Shown: positions 27,791 to 37,295 of the stretch, piece after piece
Layout: each line of letters opens with the position of its first letter
Numbering within the stretch: position 1 is the stretch's first letter
Assembly (NCBI RefSeq): GCF_900115845.1
Contig: NZ_FOXX01000002.1
Span: forward strand, 186,001-250,000
Length of the DNA stretch: 64,000 bases
DNA from: Priestia endophytica DSM 13796
GTDB taxonomy: Bacteria; Bacillota; Bacilli; Bacillales; Bacillaceae_H
Direction: 5' to 3'
Notes under the pieces: generated by a model
Database searches by the model: none
Told to the model about the DNA's origin: nothing
The model's input: the letters and a program-made list of their open reading frames with translations, nothing else
Translations under genes and position numbers: made by a program

Positions 27791-27846
27791 ACATGGTCTA
27801 AACTCGTCCTTTCTTACATAAAGTTTAGTAGTGAGGAGGGACGAAC

Positions 27847-28611
27847 ATGAAGCGATGGATAACGTTATTCTGCATGATTCTTTTGTTGCAAAAAGGAGTG
27901 ACTGTGCAAGCAGAAAGCAGTTGGAGTACGTTGAATGAACTTGCCGACCAGGCTTTGTCCTTAGCGCAGCAGGAGCATTATAAGGAAGCCATCACATTTA
28001 TGGACCGTTTTAATGACGAGCTGACTCCAGTAAATAGAGAAAGTTTGCATATTTCAACAGAGCAGTTTCGAATTTTACAATATAGTCACAGTCTTGCGTT
28101 ACAAGCGTTAGAACAAGGAAACAGCGAAGAAGAACCAAGTTCAAAAGTGATGCAGTTCCGACTTTTGGTCGACGCGCTTCAAACGAATCATCAACCACTT
28201 TGGACAGAAATGGAAGAAGAGATGTTAAGTACTTTTGGGAAGTTAAAGGAAAATGCTGAAACTGGCGATCAGGTTGCATTTCAAGAAGATTTAGCCGTGT
28301 TTTTGCAGCAATATGATCTTATTCTTCCAAGTGCACAAGTTGATCGCAATCAGCAAGATATTGAGAAAATGAATGATCACGTTGCTTTCCTGAACAATCA
28401 AAGCCTTGAGGCGATGAGTGATGGAGAGAAAGAAGCTTATTTCAAACAAATTGAAAAAGATCTTCAAACGCTTTTTGAAAAAGCTCCCTTTCAATCTGAT
28501 GTTTCTCCATTTTGGGTAATGATGACAATAGGAAGTATTATTGTGACGACTCTTCTTTACGTTGGCTGGCGCAAATATATTGGAAGCCAGACGATTCATA
28601 GTTCTTATTAG
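27847..28611 (+). CDS. ypjB: Sporulation protein YpjB
   Basis: The 254-residue protein has an N-terminal signal peptide (cleavage near VQA-ES, residue 22), a helical extracytoplasmic region rich in Gln/Glu, and a C-terminal membrane helix (about 218-240, ending GWRKY). In B. subtilis ypjB is SigE-controlled and expressed in the mother cell; loss gives a mild spore defect. It is normally preceded by qcrA-C and ypjA; here ylbC precedes it. Confidence 0.82.
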   Translation: MKRWITLFCMILLLQKGVTVQAESSWSTLNELADQALSLAQQEHYKEAITFMDRFNDELTPVNRESLHISTEQFRILQYSHSLALQALEQGNSEEEPSSKVMQFRLLVDALQTNHQPLWTEMEEEMLSTFGKLKENAETGDQVAFQEDLAVFLQQYDLILPSAQVDRNQQDIEKMNDHVAFLNNQSLEAMSDGEKEAYFKQIEKDLQTLFEKAPFQSDVSPFWVMMTIGSIIVTTLLYVGWRKYIGSQTIHSSY

Positions 28612-28626
28612 AGGAAGGCAAATTTT

Positions 28627-28655
28627 TTGACATGAAGCGCTTCCTTTAATAGAAT
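28627..28655 (+). promoter_or_regulatory. SigA promoter of the YugP-type protease gene, with palindrome
   Basis: TTGACA (28627-28632), 17-bp spacer, TAGAAT (28650-28655). The spacer holds the perfect palindrome GAAGCGCTTC (28634-28643), a possible repressor site. Confidence 0.65.
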
Positions 28656-28691
28656 GAGGATAAGTAAATTTAACTATGTGGAGGCGTATAA

Positions 28692-29372
28692 ATGGGAATG
28701 CTCATTTATTTTATAATCATCATCTTAGTTCCAATTTTAGCGAGTTGGAAAGTAAGAAGTGCTTACAAGAAATACTCTAAAGTTCATAGTTCTTCAAATA
28801 TGACAGGAGCAGACGTTGCTCGTCGTATTTTGAACGACAATGGAATTTATGATGTTACAGTTGAACCAGTTGGCGGAACTCTTTCAGACCACTATGATCC
28901 ACGTGCAAAGGTTATTCGCTTATCAGAGGATAATTACTATGGCACATCAGTAGCAGGAGCAGCTGTTGCAGCCCATGAAGTAGGGCATGCGATTCAAGAC
29001 CATGAAAGCTATGCGTTTTTAAGACTTCGTCATTCACTTGTTCCAGTTGCTAATATCGGTTCGAATTTTTCTTGGATTTTGATTTTTATCGGGATTATAG
29101 CAGGAATGTCAAATCTTCTGTTATTGGGAATTGTATTTATGCTAGCCGCTGTAGTATTCCAAATTGTTACACTCCCTGTTGAGTTTGATGCGTCAAATCG
29201 GGCAATGGCTCAGCTTGTTTCTTCAGGGGTAATTCGAAATGATGAGGAACGCCGCACGCGTAAAGTGTTAAATGCAGCAGCTTTAACATATGTAGCAGCA
29301 GCAGCTGTCGCAGTGCTTGAGCTCGTCCGACTTGTTTTAATTTATACAGGAATGTCAAATAGCGAAGAATAA
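28692..29372 (+). CDS. Membrane zinc metallopeptidase, YugP family
   Basis: The 226-residue protein has an N-terminal membrane helix (3-18), the zinc motif HEVGH (95-99), two central helices (about 113-160) and a C-terminal helix. EFDASNRA, with the probable third zinc ligand Glu, follows the membrane pair. This matches the YugP (DUF/Zn_peptidase_2) family; substrates are unknown. B. subtilis carries yugP elsewhere, so its insertion between ypjB and ypjC is a lineage feature. ATG 28692, SD GTGGAGG. Confidence 0.88.
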   Translation: MGMLIYFIIIILVPILASWKVRSAYKKYSKVHSSSNMTGADVARRILNDNGIYDVTVEPVGGTLSDHYDPRAKVIRLSEDNYYGTSVAGAAVAAHEVGHAIQDHESYAFLRLRHSLVPVANIGSNFSWILIFIGIIAGMSNLLLLGIVFMLAAVVFQIVTLPVEFDASNRAMAQLVSSGVIRNDEERRTRKVLNAAALTYVAAAAVAVLELVRLVLIYTGMSNSEE

Positions 29373-29373
29373 G

Positions 29374-29402
29374 AAAGAGCCGTCCAGCTGGACGGCTCTT
29401 TT
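29374..29402. terminator. Bidirectional terminator, protease gene / ypjC
   Basis: AAGAGCCGTCC-AGCT-GGACGGCTCTT sits between the convergent stops. Confidence 0.88.
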
Positions 29403-30273
29403 AACGTTGTAATGGCATCTTATTTTCATCAAGTGTGAAACCTTCTCCAAGCACGTCATGAACGGTTGTGAAAGCAACGAAGGCATGTGGATCAATAGAT
29501 GTGACAGCTTGCTTTAACCTAAATACTTCGTTTTTCCCGACAACACAATAGAGGACGTTCGTATCTTGTTTAGAAAATGAACCTTGGCCTTTTAAAATTG
29601 TGACCCCTCTGTCCATCTCCTTCAAAATACGTTCTGCAATTTTATCGTTTTCCTTTGAAATAATTGTGGCACCTCTTGCTGTATAAGCACCTTCTTGCAT
29701 CACGTCAATAACGCGTGCAGCAACAAACACAGCAACAAGCGTGTACATTGCTTCTCTAAAATCTAAATATGTAATAAGTGAAAGAGCAATAACACCAAAA
29801 TCAAACATAAACATCGTTCGCCCCATATTCCATCCTACATATTTATTTACAAGGCGAGCGATAATATCGACACCGCCTGTTGTACCTCCAAATCTAAAGA
29901 TAATTCCGAGCCCAACTCCAATGAAAACACCTGCAAATAGAGCAACAAGGGTCATATCGTTTTCGAGATGAAAATTGATAGGAAAACGCTGGAATATCCA
30001 GAGAAATAGTGAAAGCCCTACCGTTCCAAGAATTGTATAGATAAAGGCTACGCGTCCAAGCAATTTCCATCCAATGAAGAAGAGTGGAATATTTAAGACA
30101 AGGTTAGAATAAGAAGGATCAATCTTAAAAAGGAAAAATAATAGCAGGGTAATACCTGTAAATCCTCCTTCAGCTAAATTGTTTTGCATGTTGAAATTAA
30201 CAAGACCAAAGCCAAAGATAGCGGTTCCAAACAAAATAAATACAATGTTAGTTATGCGCACTCCTTTAAGCAT
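29401..30273 (-). CDS. ypjC: YitT-family membrane protein YpjC (DUF2179)
   Basis: The 290-residue protein has five to six N-terminal membrane helices (family motif FRFGGTTGGVDIIARL near 140-155) and a C-terminal cytoplasmic DUF2179 domain with YTARGATIISKENDK and VLYCVVGKNE. Transport activity is suspected for the family but not shown. ATG 30273 is used because AAAAAGGAGGG precedes it. The orientation opposite to dapB matches B. subtilis. Confidence 0.86.
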   Translation of the reverse strand: MLKGVRITNIVFILFGTAIFGFGLVNFNMQNNLAEGGFTGITLLLFFLFKIDPSYSNLVLNIPLFFIGWKLLGRVAFIYTILGTVGLSLFLWIFQRFPINFHLENDMTLVALFAGVFIGVGLGIIFRFGGTTGGVDIIARLVNKYVGWNMGRTMFMFDFGVIALSLITYLDFREAMYTLVAVFVAARVIDVMQEGAYTARGATIISKENDKIAERILKEMDRGVTILKGQGSFSKQDTNVLYCVVGKNEVFRLKQAVTSIDPHAFVAFTTVHDVLGEGFTLDENKMPLQR

Positions 30274-30447
30274 AAAGCCCCTCCTTTTTAACGTAGTATT
30301 CAACACCTATCCTACCATAGAAAAGAGAGTTGATAGTGACAATTGCTGTTTTTAAAGCTAGAATAATTGTCAAGAACGTTCTCATTCGCTAACATATGAA
30401 CAGAGGAAGCGTTTTTACAACTCTCTTAGTATGAACGAGGTGAAACA

Positions 30448-30783
30448 ATGGAAAACAAATCAATGAAAAGAATGCAGCAAGAGGTAGACGAATATATTGG
30501 TCAATTTAAAGAAGGCTATTTTAGTCCTCTTGCGATGATGGCTCGTCTGACAGAAGAGCTTGGTGAACTTGCTAGAGAAGTCAATCATTATTATGGAGAA
30601 AAACCGAAAAAAGATACAGAAAAAGAAAAAGCAATGGAAGAAGAAATCGGAGACGTTCTTTTTGTGCTTATTTGTTTAGCCAACTCGTTGAACATTAGCT
30701 TAGAAGAATCGCATAATCTTGTGATGAATAAATTTAATACGCGTGATGCGAATCGTTGGACGAAAATTGAGGAGGATAAGTAA
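30448..30783 (+). CDS. ypjD: MazG-like nucleotide pyrophosphohydrolase YpjD
   Basis: The 111-residue single MazG-fold domain has the metal-binding EExxE...ExxD pattern: [13 protein letters not shown] (about 31-43) and [16 protein letters not shown] (about 64-79). It hydrolyses nucleoside triphosphates to monophosphates, with a house-cleaning role. It starts the ypjD-dapB-mgsA-bshA-cca-birA operon; dapB begins 1 nt after its stop. Confidence 0.9.
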   Translation: MENKSMKRMQQEVDEYIGQFKEGYFSPLAMMARLTEELGELAREVNHYYGEKPKKDTEKEKAMEEEIGDVLFVLICLANSLNISLEESHNLVMNKFNTRDANRWTKIEEDK

Positions 30784-30784
30784 G

Positions 30785-31585
30785 ATGAATAAAGTTAAAG
30801 TTGTAGTAGCAGGACCACGAGGACGGATGGGGATAGAAGCCCTTCACTTAATGAAAAATACGGAAAATTTTGAGCTTGTAGGAGCTATTGATCGTATTAA
30901 TGAAGGAAAGAAAATTAGTGATGTAGAAGGATTACCGGCAATTGATGCTCCTATTTATACAGATATTCATACATGCTTAACAGACACAAAGCCAGATGTT
31001 TTAGTTGATTTGACAACACCTGAAATTGGACGATTACATACGAAAACTGCCCTTAGCTTTGGAGTGCGCGCTGTTGTAGGTACAACTGGTTTTTCTGAAG
31101 AAGATTTAACAGAGCTTAAAGAAATGGCAGAAGAAAAAGGGGTAGGCTGTATTATTGCTCCTAACTTTGCAATTGGTGCGATCTTAATGATGAAGTTTTC
31201 ACAAATGGCAGCTCGTTATTTTTCAGACGTAGAAATCATCGAGCTTCACCATGACCGCAAACTTGATGCTCCGTCTGGAACAGGGATTAAAACAGCAGAG
31301 CTTATTTCTCAAGTACGTGAACCAAAGAAGCAAGGGCATCCTGAAGAAAAAGAAATTATAGAAGGAGCACGTGGAGCAGAATTTGATGGAATACATCTTC
31401 ATAGCGTTCGTCTACCAGGTCTTATTGCACATCAAGAAGTGTTATTCGGACGTGACGGAGAGTCATTAAAGATTCGTCATGACTCTTATAATAGAGCGTC
31501 CTTCATGTCAGGTGTTGAGCTTTGTGTAAACACGGTAATGAATATTGATACACTTGTTTATGGACTTGAAAATATTATCGAATAG
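30785..31585 (+). CDS. dapB: 4-hydroxy-tetrahydrodipicolinate reductase
   Basis: The 266-residue protein has the Rossmann motif [11 protein letters not shown] (residues 5-15), GTTGF (about 101-105), and the active-site [15 protein letters not shown] block (about 155-169). It makes tetrahydrodipicolinate for lysine and diaminopimelate, and dipicolinate for spores branches off just upstream. ATG 30785 has SD GAGGATAAG overlapping the ypjD end. Confidence 0.95.
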   Translation: MNKVKVVVAGPRGRMGIEALHLMKNTENFELVGAIDRINEGKKISDVEGLPAIDAPIYTDIHTCLTDTKPDVLVDLTTPEIGRLHTKTALSFGVRAVVGTTGFSEEDLTELKEMAEEKGVGCIIAPNFAIGAILMMKFSQMAARYFSDVEIIELHHDRKLDAPSGTGIKTAELISQVREPKKQGHPEEKEIIEGARGAEFDGIHLHSVRLPGLIAHQEVLFGRDGESLKIRHDSYNRASFMSGVELCVNTVMNIDTLVYGLENIIE

Positions 31586-31600
31586 AAGGCGGGAGAAGAG

Positions 31601-32017
31601 ATGAAAATTGCGCTAATTGCTCATGATAAGAAAAAAAATGATATGGTCCAATTTGTGACGGCATATCAAGAAGTTTTAAAAGATCACGAACTTTTTGCAA
31701 CAGGTACAACAGGTCTTAGAATTCAAGAAGCAACAGGCCTTGATGTTCATCGCTTTCAATCTGGTCCTCTTGGAGGAGACCAAGAAATTGGGGCAATGGT
31801 TGCTAACAATAAGATGGATATGGTCCTTTTTTTCCGTGATCCTTTAACAGCTCAGCCTCATGAACCAGATGTAACGGCGCTTATTCGTCTTTGTGATGTA
31901 TACGCGATTCCCCTTGCAACAAATATGGGCACAGCTGAAGTACTTATTCATGGGCTTCATCGTGGAGATTTGAAGTGGCGCACAATTGTTCATGAAGAGC
32001 AGAAAGGAAATCTTTAA
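31601..32017 (+). CDS. mgsA: Methylglyoxal synthase
   Basis: The 138-residue protein starts [14 protein letters not shown] and has [10 protein letters not shown] (phosphate loop), [14 protein letters not shown], and [15 protein letters not shown] with the catalytic Asp. It converts dihydroxyacetone phosphate to methylglyoxal as a glycolytic overflow. Its stop TAA overlaps the bshA ATG by one base. Methylglyoxal is detoxified with bacillithiol, which fits the pairing. Confidence 0.95.
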   Translation: MKIALIAHDKKKNDMVQFVTAYQEVLKDHELFATGTTGLRIQEATGLDVHRFQSGPLGGDQEIGAMVANNKMDMVLFFRDPLTAQPHEPDVTALIRLCDVYAIPLATNMGTAEVLIHGLHRGDLKWRTIVHEEQKGNL

Positions 32018-33150
32018 TGAAATTGAAAATCGGTATTGTTTGCTACCCTTCCGTTGGTGGATCTGGAATTGTAGCAACAGAACTCGGCAAATTACTTGCT
32101 GAAAAAGGACATGAGATCCATTTTATTTCTTCAAGCATGCCATTTCGTTTAAATAAAGTGTATTCAAATATCTACTTTCATGAAGTAGAAGTGAATCAGT
32201 ATTCTGTTTTTAAATACCCACCATATGATTTAGCTCTTTCAAGTAAGATTGCAGAAGTGGCAAAGCGTGAGAAGTTGGATCTTCTTCACGCTCATTACGC
32301 CATTCCTCACGCTGTTTGTGCTTTCTTAGCAAAGCAGATGGTTGGGGAGCATTTGAAAGTTGTCACAACCTTGCATGGAACGGATATTACTGTACTCGGC
32401 TATGATCTCTCCTTGAAGAGTATTATTAAGTTCGCGATTGAAAATTCCGATGAAGTAACAGCTGTGTCCTCTTCACTTGTTAAACAAACGTATGACCTTA
32501 TCGCTCCTCAAAAAGAGATTCATACGATTCATAACTTTATTGAACAGAAAGAAGAAACGGGTGAAGATGTTTCACTGCTTAAAAAAGAATATGGAATTAA
32601 AGAAGGAGAGAAAGTCTTTATTCACGTTTCAAACTTTAGACAAGTGAAGCGGGTAACAGATGTTGTGCGGGCTTTTTATCATGTTCAACAAAGAGTTGAT
32701 GCGAAGCTTTTACTTGTTGGAGATGGCCCAGAGATGACGGCTGTTTGCTATCTTGTTAAAGATCTTGATATTGTAGATAAAGTTCTTTTTCTCGGAAAAC
32801 AGGAAAATGTGGATGATCTTTATGCCATTAGCGATCTTAAGCTTCTTCTTTCTGAAAAAGAAAGCTTTGGTCTTGTTTTATTAGAAGCAATGGCTAACGG
32901 CGTTCCGTGCATTGGGACAAATATTGGCGGAATTCCAGAAGTTATCGAAGATGGGAAAACAGGCTATATCTGTGAAGTTGGTAATTACGAAGAAGCTGCC
33001 GAAAAAGCTCTATTTCTCTTACAAAACGATAGTTTGTATGAAGAAATGTCGGCTTCTGCTCTTCGTTCCGTATGGAGTAAATTTTCTTCAAAAGATATCG
33101 TCGCGCAGTATGAGGAGCTTTATGAAAAAGCGTTAAACAGAGTGAGGTGA
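32017..33150 (+). CDS. bshA: N-acetyl-glucosaminyl-L-malate synthase (bacillithiol step 1)
   Basis: The 377-residue GT4 glycosyltransferase starts [20 protein letters not shown] and has [12 protein letters not shown] and the nucleotide-sugar motif [16 protein letters not shown] (about 287-302). It joins UDP-GlcNAc with L-malate. The gene starts at the last base of mgsA. The deacetylase gene bshB1, which lies between mgsA and bshA in B. subtilis, is not present in this operon. Confidence 0.94.
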   Translation: MKLKIGIVCYPSVGGSGIVATELGKLLAEKGHEIHFISSSMPFRLNKVYSNIYFHEVEVNQYSVFKYPPYDLALSSKIAEVAKREKLDLLHAHYAIPHAVCAFLAKQMVGEHLKVVTTLHGTDITVLGYDLSLKSIIKFAIENSDEVTAVSSSLVKQTYDLIAPQKEIHTIHNFIEQKEETGEDVSLLKKEYGIKEGEKVFIHVSNFRQVKRVTDVVRAFYHVQQRVDAKLLLVGDGPEMTAVCYLVKDLDIVDKVLFLGKQENVDDLYAISDLKLLLSEKESFGLVLLEAMANGVPCIGTNIGGIPEVIEDGKTGYICEVGNYEEAAEKALFLLQNDSLYEEMSASALRSVWSKFSSKDIVAQYEELYEKALNRVR

Positions 33151-33155
33151 ACACC

Positions 33156-34340
33156 ATGAGAGACCCTTTTATAAAACCTTTAGCAATCTTACATAAGCTT
33201 CAGCAAAACGGTTATTTAGCATACTTTGTTGGAGGGTCTGTTCGCGATTTTATCATTGGCCGTCCTATTGGAGATATTGATATTGCTACTTCAGCAAGAC
33301 CAGAGGATGTTGTTCGTTTGTTCCCGAAAGTTATTGAAGTTGGCATTGAGCATGGAACAGTTGTGGTTGTCCTTGAAAATGAACCATATGAGGTCACAAC
33401 ATTTCGGACTGAAAGTGATTATAAAGATTTTAGACGTCCTGAGGAAGTTACGTTTATTAGTTCGCTTGAAGGAGACCTAGAACGACGTGACTTTACAATG
33501 AACGCTATTGCAATGGACGAGAATGAAACCTTAATTGACCCTTTCGGTGGAAGGGATGCTATCAAAAGGGGTATCATTGAAACGGTGGGAAACGCAGACG
33601 AGCGTTTTAGTGAGGATGCATTGCGTATGATGAGAGCTGTGCGTTTTATGAGTCAGCTTTCATTTACAATTACTCCTGATGTAAAAGAAGCAATAAGAAG
33701 AAACCGCCATCTTTTACAAAATATCGCAATGGAGCGCATTTCAGTTGAGTTTCAAAAACTCATGCTAGGAAATAAAGCTACAGAGGCTTTTCGAACAATT
33801 GTAGACACAGGATTGCTTGAGGTTTTGCCTCTTCATGAAAAGAAGGAGCTTATAGAATATGACTGGACGACCATCAGTGAAGAGACCTCAGCATGGTCGC
33901 TCCTTTGTCTGATTCTAGAAGTAGAGGATACCGCTCTATTTTTAAGAAAGTGGAAGCTTTCGAACAAAAGAATAAAAGAAACGGAAAAGACGGTCGTTTT
34001 TTACCGTTCTATAAAAGAATGGACTCCTTTTGCTATTTATCAAAGTGGATTAGAAGTTGCGTTAAGAGTAAATCATCTAAAAAGGATTTTACAAGGCGTA
34101 CAGAGTGAAGAAGAGAAAATTCGATTGATTTATGAATCCCTTCCTATCTATTCTCCTAAAGATATCGAAGCAAATGGAAAAGATCTTGTTTCATGGGGCA
34201 ATCGTGCTCAAGGTCCGTGGATTGCACAATGCATCCAAGAACTAAGCGAAAACATTGTTTGTGGCAAAATAGAAAATGATCGGAACGTGATTAAGGAGTG
34301 GGTAAGCAAGTGGAGTCTGAAATTCGACGAAAGTTGTTAG
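33156..34340 (+). CDS. cca: CCA-adding enzyme (tRNA nucleotidyltransferase)
   Basis: The 394-residue class II enzyme has the head motif YFVGGSVRDFIIGRPIGDID with the DxD metal pair (about 23-42), FRTESDYKDFRRP, ERRDFTMNAIAM and the tail DERFSEDALRMMRAVRF. It adds or repairs the 3' CCA of tRNAs. ATG 33156 is chosen: GAGGTG (33143-33148) is at SD distance, and the in-frame GTG at 33147 overlaps this SD. Confidence 0.94.
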   Translation: MRDPFIKPLAILHKLQQNGYLAYFVGGSVRDFIIGRPIGDIDIATSARPEDVVRLFPKVIEVGIEHGTVVVVLENEPYEVTTFRTESDYKDFRRPEEVTFISSLEGDLERRDFTMNAIAMDENETLIDPFGGRDAIKRGIIETVGNADERFSEDALRMMRAVRFMSQLSFTITPDVKEAIRRNRHLLQNIAMERISVEFQKLMLGNKATEAFRTIVDTGLLEVLPLHEKKELIEYDWTTISEETSAWSLLCLILEVEDTALFLRKWKLSNKRIKETEKTVVFYRSIKEWTPFAIYQSGLEVALRVNHLKRILQGVQSEEEKIRLIYESLPIYSPKDIEANGKDLVSWGNRAQGPWIAQCIQELSENIVCGKIENDRNVIKEWVSKWSLKFDESC

Positions 34341-35299
34341 AAATGTTTACCACTGGAGAAGAAGAGTATGTGTCAGGTCAGAAAATAAGTGACGAACTTG
34401 GCTGTTCACGTACGGCAGTTTGGAAACATATCGAGGATTTACGAAAAGATGGATATGATCTTGAAGCTGTTAGAAGAAAAGGGTACAAGCTTATTAAAAA
34501 GCCAGAGCTTGTTACGCCAGATGCTCTACGGCTTGGATTAGATACAAAGAAGCTTGGCCAAAATATTTGTTATAGAGAAACAGTTGATTCAACTCAAAAG
34601 GTTGCACATCGCCTTGCACAAGAAGGATGTGAAGAAGGAACACTTGTTATTGCAGAAGAACAGGTTGGTGGACGTGGGCGGTTAAATAGAGCATGGCATT
34701 CTCCAAAAACAACAGGCATTTGGATGAGTCTGGTCTTGCGTCCACAAATTCCTCCTCATGAAGCACCACAGCTTACACTGCTTTCAGCTGTGGCTATTGT
34801 GCAAGCAATTGAGGAAATTACAGATATAAAAGTAGATATTAAATGGCCCAATGATATCTTAATAAACGGAAAGAAGCTCGTTGGTATTCTAACTGAAATG
34901 CAGGCGGATGCTGACCAGATTCATTCTGTTATTATCGGTATGGGAATTAATGTGAATCAACAAGAAGCAGATTTTAATGATGAGCTTTCTTCTATTGCCA
35001 CATCGCTTTCTATTGAAAAAGGTGAAAAAATCTCTCGTGCAACACTTGTACAAGCTATTTTAAAGAGGTTAGAAGAACTTTATTATCAATATTTAAAAGC
35101 AGGATTTGCGCCGATTAAAATTCTGTGGGAAGCATATGCTATTACAATTGGCCGAAACATTATTGCACGAACGTTAAAAGGCTCAATTGAAGGGTTAGCA
35201 AAAGGTATTACTCCTGAAGGAACGTTAATGCTTGAAGATCTTGAAGGGAAAATGCACTATATTTATTCTGCTGATATTGAGCTTAGTAACGATAAGTAG
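34310..35299 (+). CDS. birA: Biotin-protein ligase / biotin repressor
   Basis: The 329-residue protein has an N-terminal winged HTH (VSGQKISDELGCSRTAVWKHI near 18-38), the catalytic domain with GGRGRLNRAW (about 117-126) and KWPNDI, and a small C-terminal domain. It biotinylates PycA and acetyl-CoA carboxylase and represses biotin genes. GTG 34310 matches the B. subtilis start region and has SD AAGGAG 11 nt upstream; it overlaps the cca end by 31 nt. Confidence 0.94.
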   Translation: MESEIRRKLLEMFTTGEEEYVSGQKISDELGCSRTAVWKHIEDLRKDGYDLEAVRRKGYKLIKKPELVTPDALRLGLDTKKLGQNICYRETVDSTQKVAHRLAQEGCEEGTLVIAEEQVGGRGRLNRAWHSPKTTGIWMSLVLRPQIPPHEAPQLTLLSAVAIVQAIEEITDIKVDIKWPNDILINGKKLVGILTEMQADADQIHSVIIGMGINVNQQEADFNDELSSIATSLSIEKGEKISRATLVQAILKRLEELYYQYLKAGFAPIKILWEAYAITIGRNIIARTLKGSIEGLAKGITPEGTLMLEDLEGKMHYIYSADIELSNDK

Positions 35300-35331
35300 T
35301 GGTAAAAAAGGGATTTTTCTCTTATAATGAC

Positions 35332-35379
35332 GAGTGAAAGAGTAGTATCTACATGAACTACATCTTTCACTCTTTTTTA
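35332..35379 (+). terminator. Terminator of the dapB-birA operon
   Basis: The two-part stem GAGTGAAAGA-GTAGT/ACTAC-A-TCTTTCACTC is followed by TTTTTTAT. Confidence 0.85.
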
Positions 35380-35425
35380 TTGAAAAGAAATACTATTCTG
35401 CCTTGATCCGGGCATGGACTAGGAC

Positions 35426-35461
35426 AGAGGAATGACAAACCAGATGGTTGTTCATTTCTCT
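35426..35461 (+). promoter_or_regulatory. Hairpin in the panB leader
   Basis: AGAGGAATGACAAACC (35426-35441) pairs with GGTTGTTCATTTCTCT (35446-35461) at 13 or more of 16 positions with a 4-nt loop. It ends about 9 nt before the panB SD (AAAGGAGG) and has no T-run, so it is not a terminator. It may control translation or transcript stability. Confidence 0.5.
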
Positions 35462-35483
35462 CCACTTAAAGGAGGAAGCGAAC

Positions 35484-36317
35484 ATGAGAACAAGAGACAG
35501 CTTTATGAAAATGAAAAAGGAAAAAGAGCCAATTGTAATGCTAACAGCTTACGATTATCCATCTGCTCGTTTAGCAGAACAAGCGGGCGTTGAGATGATT
35601 CTTGTTGGAGATTCTCTCGGGATGGTTGTACTTGGATATGAGTCAACAATTCCTGTTACGGTAGAGGATATGATACATCATACAAAGGCCGTAAAAAGAG
35701 GAGCAGGCAAGACGTTTATTGTGACAGATATGCCGTTTATGTCATATCACACTTCAAGAGAAGATGCACTAAGAGCAGGAGCCGAAATAATGCGCGAAAG
35801 TGGTGCACATGCTTTGAAGCTTGAGGGAGCAGGTGAAACGCTTAGTGTTATTAGAGCTTTAACAGAAGGAGGCATTCCTGTTGTAAGTCATTTAGGGCTT
35901 ACTCCACAAACAGTAGGCGTACTTGGAGGCTATAAAGTACAAGGAAAAGATGCTCAGTCAGCATTAAAGCTTATTGAAGATGCGAAATGTGCTGAAGCCT
36001 CAGGAGCTATTGCAGTTGTGCTTGAATGTGTCCCATATCAGCTTTCAAAACGAATTACAGAGGAACTAGAGATCCCTGTCATTGGAATTGGTGCTGGTTC
36101 ATATACAGATGGGCAAGTTCTTGTTTATCATGACGTCATTTCTTATGGAGTTGAACGATTGCCTAAGTTTGTGAAAACGTACGGAAATGCAAATGAATAT
36201 ATTGAAAAAAGCTTACGTGAGTATGTCAGTGATGTAAAAGCAAAAATATTCCCAAGTGAAGAGCATTCTTTTACGATGAAAGAAGAAGCGCTTTTTTCTC
36301 TTTATGGAGGGAAGTAA
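35484..36317 (+). CDS. panB: Ketopantoate hydroxymethyltransferase
   Basis: The 277-residue TIM-barrel protein has [30 protein letters not shown] (metal Asp, about 43-53), [11 protein letters not shown] and [16 protein letters not shown]. It makes ketopantoate from alpha-ketoisovalerate, the first pantothenate step. ATG 35484 with SD AAAGGAGGAAG. panC follows 2 nt after its stop. Confidence 0.96.
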   Translation: MRTRDSFMKMKKEKEPIVMLTAYDYPSARLAEQAGVEMILVGDSLGMVVLGYESTIPVTVEDMIHHTKAVKRGAGKTFIVTDMPFMSYHTSREDALRAGAEIMRESGAHALKLEGAGETLSVIRALTEGGIPVVSHLGLTPQTVGVLGGYKVQGKDAQSALKLIEDAKCAEASGAIAVVLECVPYQLSKRITEELEIPVIGIGAGSYTDGQVLVYHDVISYGVERLPKFVKTYGNANEYIEKSLREYVSDVKAKIFPSEEHSFTMKEEALFSLYGGK

Positions 36318-36319
36318 GC

Positions 36320-37195
36320 ATGAAGACAGCCATAGGTATGAAAGTTATAAAAACTGTAGAAGAAATGAAGGAATTTGTAAGAGAAGAGCGTAAAAGTGAT
36401 CGGACAATTGGATTTGTGCCAACAATGGGTTTTTTACATGAAGGACACTTGACGCTTATTAAGAAAGCTAAAAAACAAAATGATACTGTAATTTTAAGTA
36501 TTTTTGTTAATCCGACTCAGTTTGGTCCTAATGAAGATTTTGAAAAATATCCAAGAGATGAACAGCGTGACCTTACTCTTGCAGCAAAAGAAGGAGTTGA
36601 TATTGTTTTTCTTCCTTCTGTTGATGAAATGTATCCAACATTCCCGACAACGAAACTTACAGCTATAGATCGTACTAACGTTCTTTGTGGAAAAAGTAGA
36701 CCAGGACATTTTGATGGAGTTGTAACTGTCCTTTCAAAGCTATTTCATATAACAATGCCAGATAGAGCTTATTTTGGTTTGAAAGATGCTCAGCAAGTAG
36801 CCGTAACAAAGGGGTTTATAGAGGATTATTTCTTTCCAATTGAAATTATTGGTGTTGAGACAGTGCGCGAAGAAGACGGTTTAGCTAAAAGTTCAAGAAA
36901 TGTTTATTTAACGGAAAAAGAAAGAGAACAAGCTCCTCATTTATATGAAAGTTTGCGAAAAGCAAGTACGCTTGTCGAACAAGGGGAACGAGATAAACAA
37001 AAGATTAGAGAAAGCATTCTGACTCACATTAATGAGCATACAGATGGAGAAGTTGATTATGTAGAACTTTATCGCTACCCATCATTAGAAGAGATAACAG
37101 TTCTTGAAGAGAAAATAATTATTGCCATCGCAGTGAAGTTTTCCCAAGCACGCTTAATTGATAACGTGATTCTAGATATTAAAAAAGTGATGTAA
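36320..37195 (+). CDS. panC: Pantothenate synthetase
   Basis: The 291-residue protein has the nucleotidyltransferase HIGH-like motif FVPTMGFLHEGHLTLIKKA (about 33-51), FVNPTQFGPNEDFEKYPR, and DGLAKSSRN with the KMSKS-like loop. It ligates pantoate to beta-alanine. The usual third gene panD (aspartate decarboxylase, source of beta-alanine) does not follow; dinG comes next after 346 bp. Confidence 0.95.
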   Translation: MKTAIGMKVIKTVEEMKEFVREERKSDRTIGFVPTMGFLHEGHLTLIKKAKKQNDTVILSIFVNPTQFGPNEDFEKYPRDEQRDLTLAAKEGVDIVFLPSVDEMYPTFPTTKLTAIDRTNVLCGKSRPGHFDGVVTVLSKLFHITMPDRAYFGLKDAQQVAVTKGFIEDYFFPIEIIGVETVREEDGLAKSSRNVYLTEKEREQAPHLYESLRKASTLVEQGERDKQKIRESILTHINEHTDGEVDYVELYRYPSLEEITVLEEKIIIAIAVKFSQARLIDNVILDIKKVM

Positions 37196-37248
37196 AAGGA
37201 AACAGGCTTGAAATAACTGAAGTTGGTAATGCTAGTAAATAGAAGTCT

Positions 37249-37295
37249 AAAAAGAGAGGAAGAAAAAACAATTTTGTTTTTCTTCCTCTCTTTTT
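37249..37295 (+). terminator. Terminator of panB-panC
   Basis: A 19-bp stem (AAAAAGAGAGGAAGAAAAA with its complement) and a terminal T-run. Confidence 0.9.
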
